DNA of 64,000 nt from Gautieria morchelliformis (lineage: Eukaryota; Basidiomycota; Agaricomycetes; Gomphales; Gomphaceae). The notes beneath the pieces were generated by a model, which saw only the letters and a list, made by a program, of their open reading frames with translations, had not been told where the DNA came from and searched no databases. Positions within the stretch are counted from its first letter, which is position 1, and each line of letters begins with the position of its first letter. A program made the translations under genes and the position numbers. This document shows positions 1 through 10,361 of this stretch, piece after piece. Location: assembly GCA_015179125.1 (NCBI GenBank), contig WHVA01000584.1:1-64000 (forward strand). Reading direction: 5' to 3'.

Positions 1-2038
1 GATATATTCTAGGCTCTCCTAAAAAGAATTGAGGTTCTCCTCTTATTCCAAGATCTTTCTTTATTCTTTCAAATATTTCTGGAAATCTACTTAGTATCTT
101 GTTTACATCTACTTCTCTTTTCTTTTAGGACCTTCATATATTGTTAATATGAAAGGGATATCTTTACCTTTTTCTTTTCTGTCTTCTTGTCTTTCTAAAA
201 GAATCTTACTATAGGACAATCAAGACCTTTTATAACTCAATTAGTTTACTGAGATAATTGGAATCATTTTCAACATCCTCCATCCCTAGTCTAGTACATT
301 GTTCATCATCTTTTCTTCTGTTACCTTCCATCCTACTAGAGTTCTGAAGTACATATCTAATATTCTTTAAAGAATTGTAGGTATATCAATTTGTTTCTAG
401 GCGCATAACCAATCTTTTCAACTTATCAAGATCCTCCTTATATGTACCCTGTAAATATCAAATGATCCATATACTTGTACTATTTTTACTACCTCCACTT
501 TTTTTACCATAACTCTCACTATCCCAAGAACTTCTAGGTTTTTGGGGTTTCTGCATATGATTTAAATTTTTATATTTAATAAGTCTCCAATATTCCCTAT
601 AGCAGCTATACCATATCACTTTCATAATTGGTATCTAGGAATAGTACTGTCACCTCATTTATCAGTTGCTCCTGAGTTTCTTTGAAGATCTTTTCAAGTT
701 CTTCTGTAGTTTTAACACTTCTTTTTATGTCCACTATTAAAAATGTAGTACTATTTATAGTGTTATTATTCTTAGTATTATTTAGTAACAGTAAAAATCA
801 GGGATTAAATGTCTTACATTATCCTCTCATTCTATTTTCAACAGCATAAACAAATGCATGTTGAGAGTTATTATCATAGTATTGGCAAGCAACCATGAGA
901 ATTATGGTCCAAGGAGCATACCAGTAACACTCCAAGTTATTGGAATTAGTATACTGGTCTATAGCAACTTCAATAGAGGTTCTCAAAAGAGCCTTTATAT
1001 CCATCTCTATCTTCTACAAAACACTCTACTTGTATCATTCATATATTTGAAAAATGATACATATTGTGATAACATTTTATATAGCTTATCACCTTACAAA
1101 AATATAGTTGTATAAAGAGGTTTTTCAAAGCTCACCAACCTGAAAATTTTATTCTTTCTAGTATATAAACAGGGTTAGTCTAGTCAATTATTTGTTTAGT
1201 GCTTCAAATTTTTGGTTTGTTGGTATTCGAGAAATTAACTGAAAAGGCCCACATATTGGCCCCATTTTATCATAAAGGATAGTTGCTGTGCTCCCTAGAA
1301 TATCTACTGCTGTCACAACACCTTCATCTCCTCCCCAGTCATTGGATGTATAAATGTCACTTTATCTCCTACTGTAGGGATATATAGCATTGTTGATCCA
1401 GCTTGTATATTATATTAAACTCAGTTTGTATTCACTTTTTGTTTTGACAGGATTCAGCTCCTACCCTCTATTAGTTATAGAATCATATGATTATTATCTA
1501 CAATCGCAGAATAGACTTGACTCTTTTTTGTATGCCTTTTGCCATATATTTCAGCTTGTAAGTAGCTAATTATGAGATCAGTCAGTGTGAAGAACCTAAA
1601 ATTTCGGACTGACATTTCTTATAAATCGTGGTAGTCCTCTTTTCATGAGGTGGAGGAATACGTGACCCAACGGCAATAATATCAAACAGTAAGACACTGT
1701 CATGTTCAGTTACTGTATATGTGTTGGTGTCTGCTGATATGTGTAAGGGTTTCTTTCTTATCTAGAGTTCATTAACATACCTTTTTGCATGGCCTTGTTT
1801 GATAGTAAAGAGTATCTTAGCGGTGTAGATAATATTTGTTTAGTGCCTATTATCACAGAATGACATAATATTATACACTAAGCGACTATGGGCATGTAGA
1901 TAAATGCATTTCTACCAGGTTATAACTAGAACTACACAACATGCTAAATAAAAACTGATTTGACAAAGTTGTCAATCATATAGATGAAGGAGATGATGCT
2001 TGCTATAAAATGGATTATCCGTAAGATATCTGCCTTTT
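1..2038. other. AT-rich stretch without an intact gene
   Basis: The stretch is strongly AT-rich by eye and no reading frame above about 85 residues is seen. On the minus strand between about 600 and 1,400 there are short, interrupted coding-like pieces, for example one reading GDEGVVTAVDILGSTATI and another reading ECYWYAPWTIILMVACQYY. They may be the debris of one old gene or element. I do not recognise the family. Confidence 0.5.
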
Positions 2039-2596
2039 TTGGTAATAAAGGCAGGACACAAACCTTTGAAAATAAACACAGAAACCATCTTGTGTGATAA
2101 CATATATGATTTCTTGGAAAAATGGTCAGTTTTTTCTTGTGGACAACAGCTTTTCCTTCCAGAGGACTATAGTCCTGATGGGCTGTATAGATTAATAATA
2201 AAGAGCATCTCAGATTTTACAGTTTTGCAATGGGTGGTAAGTCCTGATTGCTTTTGTACAATGATTGGAAAACTCACATTAAATGGTAAAACAAAGTATC
2301 CTTTAGTTGTAGGATATGGTACATGTAATGAATGTTATATATATAATACTCTAATAAGGAGTATGATGTTTGCCTTATATCCTAAATGTCAATCACAAGA
2401 AAAAGTCACAGTCTATGGTGTACTTATACTACAAGATGGAAGGATGAAGGTTTATAAAACAAAAAATGTAGAAAGCGGTCCAACTCTGATTACTTTATAT
2501 AGAACCTTAAAAATCACAGAAGATTCATCAGAGGTCTGTGAAATTGTCGAATATATGTTTGAGTATATACTCAAACATATTACAGACCTCCTATAA
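2039..2596 (+). CDS. hypothetical protein, about 185 residues, AT-rich block
   Basis: I do not recognise this protein. The open frame runs 185 codons with no internal stop, which is long for such AT-rich sequence, so it is probably coding or recently coding. The first in-frame codon is TTG, so in a eukaryote the true start must be elsewhere, perhaps in an upstream exon; a GTAAG donor-like site lies just before it at about 2,021. The protein is mixed alpha/beta in character, with several cysteines (CDNIYDF, SPDCFCTM, GYGTCNECY) and no signal peptide or membrane segment. The last 20 codons lie inside a strong inverted repeat (2,531-2,590). A tRNA-like sequence follows 10 bp downstream on the other strand. 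Confidence 0.4.
   Translation: MVIKAGHKPLKINTETILCDNIYDFLEKWSVFSCGQQLFLPEDYSPDGLYRLIIKSISDFTVLQWVVSPDCFCTMIGKLTLNGKTKYPLVVGYGTCNECYIYNTLIRSMMFALYPKCQSQEKVTVYGVLILQDGRMKVYKTKNVESGPTLITLYRTLKITEDSSEVCEIVEYMFEYILKHITDLL
2531..2590. repeat. inverted repeat at the 3' end of the 185-residue ORF
   Basis: Positions 2,553-2,580 form a perfect 28-bp palindrome. It is enclosed by a second pair of 9-bp arms, GAGGTCTGT at 2,531-2,539 and ACAGACCTC at 2,582-2,590. Transcribed, it would fold into a long interrupted hairpin ending 6 bp before the stop of the ORF. It may be a 3'-end structure, or the scar of a small foldback element. Confidence 0.7.
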
Positions 2597-2606
2597 CATC
2601 TTTGAT

Positions 2607-2677
2607 TAACCAGACCAGGGTTCGAACCTGGGACCCCGTTAGTATATAGGGTGCTTTACCAACTAAGCTATTTGGTC
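2607..2677 (-). tRNA. tRNA-like sequence, anticodon unclear (possible pseudo-tRNA or SINE head)
   Basis: Read on the minus strand, the 71-nt sequence has a seven-base acceptor stem (GACCAAA with TCTGGTT, one mismatch), a D arm with an A-box-like TAGCTTAGTTGG, and a perfect T arm with the B-box GGTTCGAACC. The anticodon arm is poor: taking a seven-base loop leaves two mismatches in the stem and no U at position 33, and the variable loop is short. The two internal polymerase III promoter boxes are intact. It could be a decayed tRNA or the head of a tRNA-derived SINE. No CCA is encoded, as usual in eukaryotes. Confidence 0.5.
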
Positions 2678-3192
2678 TATTACGTTTTACAACTTGGTGA
2701 GGTAATCTATGAGTCATAAGATAGTGTACAAGCTTTGTTTAAAAGCTTAATTTCTACAGTTTTGATATTTATCATCAAGAATCTTAATAGAAACATTGCT
2801 AAATATTATGATTTTGACTCTTCATATAGAATGACTTATATAACCAATACATTCACTTTCATGACTAGTAATTATACTTTATTCTATCTCTAATATCATA
2901 AGATCTGATTTTCGTAGAAATACATTTATATATCAGTTACCATGGAATATGATGATAATTCCAGTACTTGAATTAGTATTTAGAAACAAACATGTATGAT
3001 ACATAATTCATCAATCTAATGGGATTTAAATTCAACTTCCCATTTAAAGTGGAGAGTGGATTCAGATTCAATGATAATAATACCATCTTATGTCTTTATA
3101 CTCTATGGGTCATTTGGAACTTCAGCTTATATGCTGTTCCAAATTTTTATATCAATGGATGGACAAGGTTCCCTGACTCACAAATGTAGAGG

Positions 3193-3990
3193 TCACAATA
3201 CCTCATCTTCTAGGATTATTGGTGGGCACCTATCTTGAAGAATATCTAACATTGATCTCTTATTATTGGAATCTAATCTATTCTGCTTGCGTATCTCATC
3301 ATCAATCTCAAATATCGATCGAGTATCAATATTTCCTTTCTCATCAAGAGTATCAAATATTGAGATCTCAGCTAGTTTTGATTGGTTATCTGGTTTTGAT
3401 CTAGTTTTATTCCTTTGAAGAGACTTAGTTACCAAAGTATCCTTTGTACGATTCTTATCTTGTTTTGTCAGGAGGTTTATTTGATTCTTATCATTGACCT
3501 CACATGATACCAGATAATTACGTGCATAATATGCTGTCAAAATGGATACTTTTTTTCCATCCATATATACATCCATGTCTGCTAACTCATAGTAATTACC
3601 TTCTGAATCGTGTATTCTACAACTTGGTGTTATTCTTTTGATATATCTAGCACAATCCAATTTATCTGGTTTTGCTGTCAGCAAATTTATTTGATTATTA
3701 TCATTGACCTCATACGATACTAGATCATCCTCTTCATCATGTGCCGTTAAAGGGGATATTTCTTCTCCATCTATAAATACATCCATGTCTGCTAACTCAA
3801 AGTAATTATCTTCTGAATTATATGCCCTACAATTTTCTGTGATACTATTGAGGAGGTCGCTCGGAAACTATAAGAAGTATCAAACTCTAATATCTCCTTA
3901 AGATCATTTAAATACTTGGAGTCTATTCTAAACATAATTTGGATTTTAAAACTTTTGGAATTTTTAAAACTTATTTGTACATCATGAAAC
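3193..3990 (-). pseudogene. unrecognised protein with two copies of a ~60-residue module (broken N-terminus)
   Basis: I do not recognise the family. The main open frame is 3,193-3,786. It contains two tandem copies of a module with the pattern DNYFELADMDVFIDG, then about 10 variable residues, then DLVSYEVNDNNQINLLT; the second copy reads GNYYELADMDVYMDGKK with LVSCEVNDKNQINLL. The first copy extends upstream of the first methionine (NSEDNYFELADMD), so that methionine is not the true start. A further open segment at 3,792-3,992 (FKIQIMFRIDSKYLNDLKEI) is in another frame and probably belongs to the same gene through an intron or a frameshift. The tail is charged and low in complexity (SLQRNKTRSKPDNQSKLAEI). 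The same module recurs at 4,486-4,980 on the same strand, so these are likely tandem paralogues. Confidence 0.45.
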
Positions 3991-4485
3991 AAAGCATCTT
4001 TTAAGAGATGAATAGATTATGAAACACTGTGGTGAGTTAGGACTTTAAGAATTTTAAAAGGTATACTCCCTTAGATAATACATTTCATACACATGTACGC
4101 CATTGACACCTTTAAATACATATGTGTTACCTTGGAATGGGTGAGTTAACTAGAATATATTTCTATTTGATTCAACATACTAAGAATACCTGGGTGGGTT
4201 TGCTTAATTAGGAAGGTTGTAGCATGAAAAATCTCCAATAATATCTTACATATTTTACATGAAAAGAACTGCAGTTTAGTTTTTAAAAAATGGAGTACCA
4301 ACAAAAGTATTAACAGATATCTATAAACAGAAGGAAATCATATACAATGGATTCTATTAAATGACCTTTAATTGTTTAGCATGCAACATGGAGAACTATT
4401 TCCCAGAATTGCTTTTTAATGATGGAATAGTTTCAGAAAAGATATCACTATTTAAAGATGGAGTTTTATGGGAACATCACTTTTA
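3991..4485. other. AT-rich spacer between module genes
   Basis: I see no convincing gene or repeat here. It separates two minus-strand genes that share the ELADMDVF-type module. Confidence 0.5.
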
Positions 4486-4980
4486 TTAGTAAACATCTGA
4501 TATTATAGTAATTCCAAACACCCTCCTGATATAAAATTTAATGTTTCTACCGCTTATTTCTTCTTGAGTAAGCTGAGATTCCTTTTGAGCATGAACCATT
4601 TGTTCTGGTTTGTGGTGTTGTTTTGTCATAAAATTTATTCGATCATCTATGATATTATATGATACCAGGTCTTTCTTTCTACGGTATACTGTAGACAACT
4701 TGCGAGGTTTTTCATCTATAAAGACATGCATATCCTCTAGACTATAGCAATTATCTTGTGAATCATAAAATATAAAACATCCACCAATCTTTCTAATTCG
4801 CAATCCTACATTCTTATTATTTTTGCTCTGCTCTCTTAATTCTATAATCTCTCTATGTTGTTCCGTAGATATCTGTTTGAGATTTGATATTATCCCATCT
4901 TTTTCTTTGATCCATTCTATGATTCTGTCAATTCTTTTAGAGAGCTTGACAATCTGGGCTTCCATGGCTACTAGACCCAA
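4486..4980 (-). CDS. unrecognised coiled-coil protein with one ELADMDVF-type module
   Basis: The 164-residue open frame starts at ATG 4,980. Residues about 1-55 (MEAQIVKLSKRIDRIIEWIK, then EQHREIIELREQ) are rich in charged residues and spaced hydrophobics, as in a coiled coil. Residues about 62-120 carry one copy of the module seen twice at 3,193-3,840: DNCYSLEDMHVFIDEKPRK, then KDLVSYNIIDDRINFMTKQ. Position-specific identities (DMxVFID, DLVSY, IN) make homology convincing although no known family is recognised. There are no membrane segments. The layout of coiled coil plus module suggests an oligomeric protein, but this is inference only. Confidence 0.5.
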   Translation of the reverse strand: MGLVAMEAQIVKLSKRIDRIIEWIKEKDGIISNLKQISTEQHREIIELREQSKNNKNVGLRIRKIGGCFIFYDSQDNCYSLEDMHVFIDEKPRKLSTVYRRKKDLVSYNIIDDRINFMTKQHHKPEQMVHAQKESQLTQEEISGRNIKFYIRRVFGITIISDVY

Positions 4981-5386
4981 TTTACAATTTCACAGAATCA
5001 ATTTTCAATACTGACTCATCTAATCTGGTTTTATAATTAAATTGTCAACTAGGTCCTAGCACTGTTGTTTAAATTACATATCATCACAAAGAATGTTATT
5101 ATAATCATGCCTGCTAACTACAAAGTTTGGTTTGATTGATTTATCTCCATCTGTTTGTGTATATGTCATCACTTATTGTGGAAGGTAATCTAGACCAGTA
5201 GTTGAGAATATAATTCCAGTAAAATTATATATTCCTTTTACGTTGTTTATGGTTTTATTTAGAGAGTTGAATAGTGAATGCAATATAAAATCGAAATATA
5301 TAAAGTCGTCATCTTATCAACGAACTCAACTATACAACACTCCTTTTTCCGACTCATAGTTGTAGCTGAGAACTTTCCTTTATAAT
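4981..5386. other. AT-rich spacer upstream of the transposase
   Basis: No gene is seen. The 5' end of the chromodomain transposon at 5,387-6,762 should lie here, but I could not identify a terminal inverted repeat. Confidence 0.4.
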
Positions 5387-6762
5387 GAATGAGTCACTCC
5401 TTGAAGAATATCAAATGTTGATAATGAACATTGGGGGTTTCTTGATGAAAAATGGCCTTTGTTGAAGCCAACTAAATTTCATAGATCAGGACTAAAACCT
5501 GTTTCTGAAATAGATCTCATCAAAAAAGAGTATTAGAGAAACTTGGACCAATACCAGTGTTCTTCTTCCTAGTAGTGTTGTTTCCATTCAAGCACCATCC
5601 AGGTCCATATCAAAATGTAGAGAAAGGACTATTAATACTCTATCATCTGCTTGAAGGTTGTACATTTGATGATATGAACAGATTTATACCTGGGAGTACT
5701 TTTCATGCGATCCATCAGAGTTTTTTTGGACATGAAAAGGACCTTAATAATGACTTAAATGACAAAGTCATTGATTTGTTGGCTCATATGTTTTCCAACA
5801 TGAGGATTCGAATATTATCTGCAAAGGATAATAATAAGGAAGAACTATTCAACACAATAACTTTATTCCTTGATGGTCATGACACAAGAGGAACAGAAAT
5901 AGGAAGATCATCTAAAGTACAATGGTCATATAAACACAGAAATTCTGGAATGAGAACTCAAGTAATTATGGATTTTCATGGGATGTCTTTGTTTGTTTCT
6001 GATTCATTGCCATATAGCCACTCTGATGGAGCAATGTTCACAGAAATGAACATAAGAGATAAGATGGATAAGGCAGATCGTATGGCTCTTGATGGAGGCT
6101 ATACACTATTTGTGAAACAAGTAGTAAAGCAAGGTAGATTGAAAGAAATGAATTTCTGTCATCCAATTCGGAAGCAGAAGAATGCTGAACTATCAGATAT
6201 GGAGAAGCGCTACAATGAAAGATTTGGTAGTTTCAGATCAAAGATAGAAAGCTTATTTGGAGAGTTAGGAATGACATTTAAGAAGTTAAATAATCAGAAG
6301 CCTGTCCAAACCTCAAATCCTAAGATATTCTCTTTGCAGTTTAGATTAGCATGCTTGCTGCTTAATATCAAACGGTTTGTTAAATTAGGAGAGCTCCAAG
6401 CACAACCTAATCATATGTCATGGATGGAGAGCCATTTTGACTATCCATCAACTGATACCCTCGACTTTGAGTCACTGAGAATCTCAACTCTAAAGGATAT
6501 TACAGAGGATGCAAAGAAAATGTCTCAGTATCAAGCACGATTATTAGCAGGTACAGATACAAATGAATCTGACCAAGATATTGAAGATACATATGAAGTG
6601 AACAAAACACTGGATCATAAGACAAAAGGAAAGAAGAGAGAATACTTAGTTCAATGGAAAAACTATGAAGATCCCACTTGGGTAAGGGAGGAAGATTTTG
6701 ATACAACACAATGCATAGAGGACTACATTAAACGTCAAAAGAAGAAGGGTAGATGCTACTAG
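5387..6762 (+). mobile_element. DDE transposase with C-terminal chromodomain (DDE_4/Harbinger-like)
   Basis: The main open frame is 5,557-6,762 (401 residues). It shows a DDE nuclease of the DDE_Tnp_4 type: first aspartate in TLFLDGHDTRG, second in ALDGGYTLF, and glutamate in IESLFGELGMT, with FKHHPGPYQNVEKG and FGSFRSKIESLFGE as family-like blocks. Residues about 346-396 form a chromodomain (YLVQWKNYEDPTW), which in other elements binds modified histone tails and can steer insertion. An upstream segment from ATG 5,387 (MNESLLEEYQML, then DEKWPLLKPTKFHRSGLKPV in another frame) looks like the N-terminal part and is joined by a frameshift or intron. Very similar DDE-chromo proteins are known, from memory, in Glomeromycota. 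Codon use is as AT-rich as the surrounding block. No terminal inverted repeats were found, so element ends are unknown. Confidence 0.75.
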
Positions 6763-7317
6763 GAGGATGTTCACATTGACAACAATGTACATTCTTCTAG
6801 GATATATTAGATATCTTTTAAAAAATCAACCATAACTGAGTTCATAATTTTGAGCAACTTGTATATTGTGGATATCCTAAATTTTTTTGAATGTTCTGAT
6901 ATTTTAAAAATATGGTTGTATGTGCTAAGGCATGGTGTGTATTCAGATAACAGGGCAATTTCAGATAGGATTTGGATGACTATATGTTAAACATATATAG
7001 CCAAATTTTTAGATGTATGATGATAGAATGTAGAGGCAAGTATGGACAATACCTATACTATATTATTATATATGGTTGATAGATCTGATTAGAAGGTACG
7101 TTTAAAATAATATGCATTTATAGTACAAAGATATATAACTATTGATGTTTAGACAATGGGGTATACACCCTTTCCTGGGGGAGCAGCAGACTGTGAGAAA
7201 GAACTTTAGGGCTAGGATTAAGCATGTCTTACAGATGCTGGCAACTGCCTCAATTGTGATATATTTTATGAAATATAGATGAGCTAAGCTATATATACAT
7301 ATATATGACACTTATAA
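6763..7317. other. AT-rich sequence downstream of the transposase
   Basis: No gene is seen. The AT-rich block ends at about 7,317, where a GC-richer interspersed repeat begins without a transition zone. Confidence 0.5.
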
Positions 7318-7669
7318 ACATCCCCCTAAGAAAACATGCCTTCCAACCTGCATACACGTTACACTCCACAGGCTCTTGGTCTGCTGGGTTGATCCCACAC
7401 GATCTATGGGTAGGACATCCTGTGAATGCATCCCAGCCATAGGAACACCCAAAGGGGGTTGAATTGGGAGGATGGTGGGGCCGGTGATGAACCATCACAC
7501 CGGGTAAAGGATGTCGATTGTGTCTGATGGCATGCCTACTGGCGAATGATGCGAGTAGTGAATGGTCATTTGGAAAATTTGGCAAAGAGTGAACGGAGTG
7601 AACATAGAGGTGGAGGGATAAAAAGAGGAAAAGGGGGTAACTTGATACAAGAATAAATGGGTCATGACA
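7318..7669 (-). repeat. TGTCATGA repeat family, copy R1
   Basis: Read on the minus strand the copy starts TGTCATGACCCATTTATTC and contains the landmarks shared by all copies: CATTCGCCAGTAGGCA-like, GATGGTTCATCAC, and GTGGGATCAACCCAGCAGAC. Related copies lie on the plus strand at 48,622, 51,414, 54,677, 55,379 and 55,622. The end at 7,318 adjoins the AT-rich block. The TG start suggests an LTR or LTR fragment, but no internal coding region or target duplication confirms this. Confidence 0.75.
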
Positions 7670-7919
7670 GTACTGTAGGTTCCTGTAGGCTGGTATAGCC
7701 CCAGTGTAGCTGCCATGTAGGCCTATGTAATGGTCATGAAGGACTATATTGGGCCATCTATGTTGATGTACTGGTGACATAGTTTCACTGTAGCGCAATC
7801 CTGCATGATGTATTTATTCGAATTGAGCTGGTTTGAAATCAATATGTCACCTATATGTCTACTATGCCTGACAGGGCCTGTAGGCAAATGAATAGGTAAT
7901 CTGGAAGTTAAGCCATCCC
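7670..7919. other. spacer between repeat R1 and the DUF6532-type pseudogene
   Basis: Nothing recognisable is present. Confidence 0.4.
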
Positions 7920-9421
7920 ATTCTCAATCCTCATCAGATTCATCAATGGCCTTTTCAGCCAGGCCAAACTTAATCAGGTTGAAGTGTGGCTTCAGGTCAT
8001 CTTGCTTGATTGGGAGCCAGGCATGAATTCTACAAATAGCAGCCCAGGTCAAGGTACTTTCTGGAGGATTAAGAAGATAGAGGGGACGTACTTCCCATTA
8101 TCATGGAGATTCTGCTTTAGTTGCGTGAGGCTCTTTGCAGATTTGGGGCTAAAAGTTTGCCAGGCTTCAAGGCCATTGAGATGGCGGGTGTATACATCAT
8201 GGAAGGAGGCCTCGGCAAAGGCAATACCTTTGACATGGCGGCCAGAGGTCCATCGTTGAATGACAAACTTGACCTAAGAGTAGATTAGAAAGTGTTCTTT
8301 TGTAAGAAGTTGGAAAGAAGCCACACCATGGTAAACACAAGGGCAATGGTGGCATCGGGGATGGGATGAAAGATGTGGCATATTTGATCCCATTGGCTTT
8401 CTTGGGATTGAACCACTGTTCATTGATTACCTCCTGCAGTATCAGGTGAGTGTAGATGCCCATGGACTTCTCCACATCCTATATATGCAACTTCAGCATT
8501 ACAAGCGGGCCTACGGCAGCACTGACCTGATACATATACCCATCATCTTCGAGTAGAACTTCTGCCAAGTCCTTGTTGGCCTGAATTGTTGTATCCTCCA
8601 TGCCATGCTGGAAGCCATAGAAGATGGCTACCTTGTCAGCAACCTTGTCCTTGACATGGCCACGAATGGTGGAATGCCACTCCATGATCTGTTGTGGTTC
8701 AGGCCAATTGGCATGGGAGGCAGATGAGTACACATGCCAGTTTCTTGTGGATGTCAGTCAGTTGAACCCTTCTGTTCACACCCATTTTCCCAGCACTCGA
8801 TGGTCCATAGCTCACTGTCCTCCTCAGAGGGGAATGTATCCACAATGCAAATGCGCACTTGGAACTTTGTTTATGCCACTTTCAGGACTACTTGCTCCAC
8901 CCTCTCAAAATCTTGGGCCTTTGGCCTGACTTTCCTGATAAGGCTCATTTGCCCTGGGTCCTCCCATTTAGTCGCTGTGTGACTGCAGCCAAGTTGCACA
9001 CCATCAGCTCAAATCAGGTCCTCTAAAAAATCTGGGATGTTGGGCTCTGCCAGTCCCTTGGTTGTACGTTGCTATTTCAGAAGATATACGTGAGGGATCA
9101 CACACAATTCACTCACACTGTTGTGTCCTTCACGTCTATTTTCTTTCTCTTGACAGCACTCCAGGCTCTTGCCAGTGTATGGCCTTTTGTTCCCAGACAT
9201 GCCAGTGGGTTCGCATGGATGAAAATCCGGGAGAGTGTTTGAACAGGGGGTCCCAGCATGTGTGATATCACCGTGCAAGCATTTGGGTGGTCTGTTCAGC
9301 TAGTAGCAATGGATTCTGAGCAGGTTATTGTTCATGAACCGCAAATGTAAAGTACCAGATGAGGAATATACTAATTATCAACATCAACCTGTTCAGCTCT
9401 CTCATTGCAGGATGCACATTC

Positions 9422-9671
9422 TGTTGGAACTCTAACAAGCTGATTACATGTCCATTCCGCTTATGTAATCAAAGGCTTGGGTGTACCATTGTCAAGCCCT
9501 TTTTTTTTTCCCCTTTTTCCCTTTGTTTCTACTTTCTTATTGTTCTGAGAACATATATATATCCTTACATTTCATGTATGTATCCATCTGTTTTCCCCAA
9601 TGAGCTCACAGGACAAACGATATTCATATACACTCGTGTGTTCTTACTCGTACATCTCACTTATCTTAACA
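9422..9671 (+). repeat. TRIM 5' LTR
   Basis: The 250-bp repeat begins TGTTGGAACTC and ends CTTAACA. It shares most of its length with 10,115-10,361, including CATATATATATCCTTACATT and AGCTCACAGGACAAAC. Confidence 0.85.
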
Positions 9672-9759
9672 CAAACAGATCTCCCGTTGCCGGATCACCG
9701 CAACTGTCACCAGACACAAATTGGTACCCCCTCACAGCCTCTGTCTTGGACACACCAGA

Positions 9760-9976
9760 ATAGTCTGCGGACTCACAGTCACTGCTGCGGCACACTGGAA
9801 TACTGTCACAGTCCCTACTCAGAAAGTACACCCGAAATCATCGCCTAGTCTGCAGACTCACAGTCACTGGTGTGGCACACTGGAATACTTTTGTCACAAT
9901 CCCTACTTGTATAGTACACCGGAAATCATCACCTAGTCTGCGAACTCACGTCACTGCTGAGGCACACCGGAATCAC
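9760..9976 (+). repeat. tandem repeat inside the TRIM, ~87-bp unit, 2.5 copies
   Basis: Units begin AGTCTGC(G/A)GACTCAC at about 9,760, 9,847 and 9,934; each continues with GGCACAC(T/C)GGAAT, and the full units end with GAAATCATC(G/A)CCT. The third is truncated. The tandem occupies about half of the internal region. Confidence 0.8.
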
Positions 9977-10114
9977 CTCCCCCCTTCATTTCTTATCTGA
10001 TCATGCCAACCACTGGACCCAACTCCAAAGGCACCAGAACCTTCTTGGAGAAGCAACACCTTGCTCACTCCAAAATTATCCTTGCCATAGAACGCTTCAC
10101 AGCTTGCGGAGGAG

Positions 10115-10361
10115 TGTTGGAATTCTAACAAGCTGATTACGTGTTCGTTCCGCTTATGTAATCAAAGGCTTGCATGTACCATTGCCAAGCCCTTTTGTTC
10201 CCCTTTTCCCCTTTGTTTCTACTTTCTTATTGTTCCGAGAACATATATATATCCTTACATTTCATGTATGTATCCATCCGTTTTCCCCAACGAGCTCACA
10301 GGACAAACAATATTCATATACACTCTCACGTTCTTCCTCGTACATCTCACTTATATTAACA
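10115..10361 (+). repeat. TRIM 3' LTR
   Basis: The 247-bp repeat begins TGTTGGAATTC and ends ATTAACA, preceded by the purine-rich GCGGAGGAG. Confidence 0.85.

Larger units (their letters stand above)
9422..10361 (+). mobile_element. TRIM-like miniature LTR element
   Basis: The element is 940 bp with two similar LTRs (9,422-9,671 and 10,115-10,361), a 443-bp internal region and perfect 5-bp target duplications CATTC at 9,417-9,421 and 10,362-10,366. The LTRs begin TGTTGGAA and end TTAACA. The internal region has no pol-like coding capacity, so mobility would depend on another element's proteins. A short frame near its 3' end starts MPTTGPNSKGTRTFLEKQ and may be a gag remnant. It sits inside the DUF6532-type gene in opposite orientation. 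The LTRs differ at several sites, so the insertion is not very recent. Confidence 0.85.

Noticed and set aside
2607-2677. Assignment of a specific tRNA isotype
   Set aside because: The anticodon arm does not fold convincingly, so no amino acid is assigned.
8624-9265. Plus-strand frames (up to 101 codons) over the DUF6532-type region
   Set aside because: They overlap the minus-strand coding blocks that match the family and show no domain of their own.
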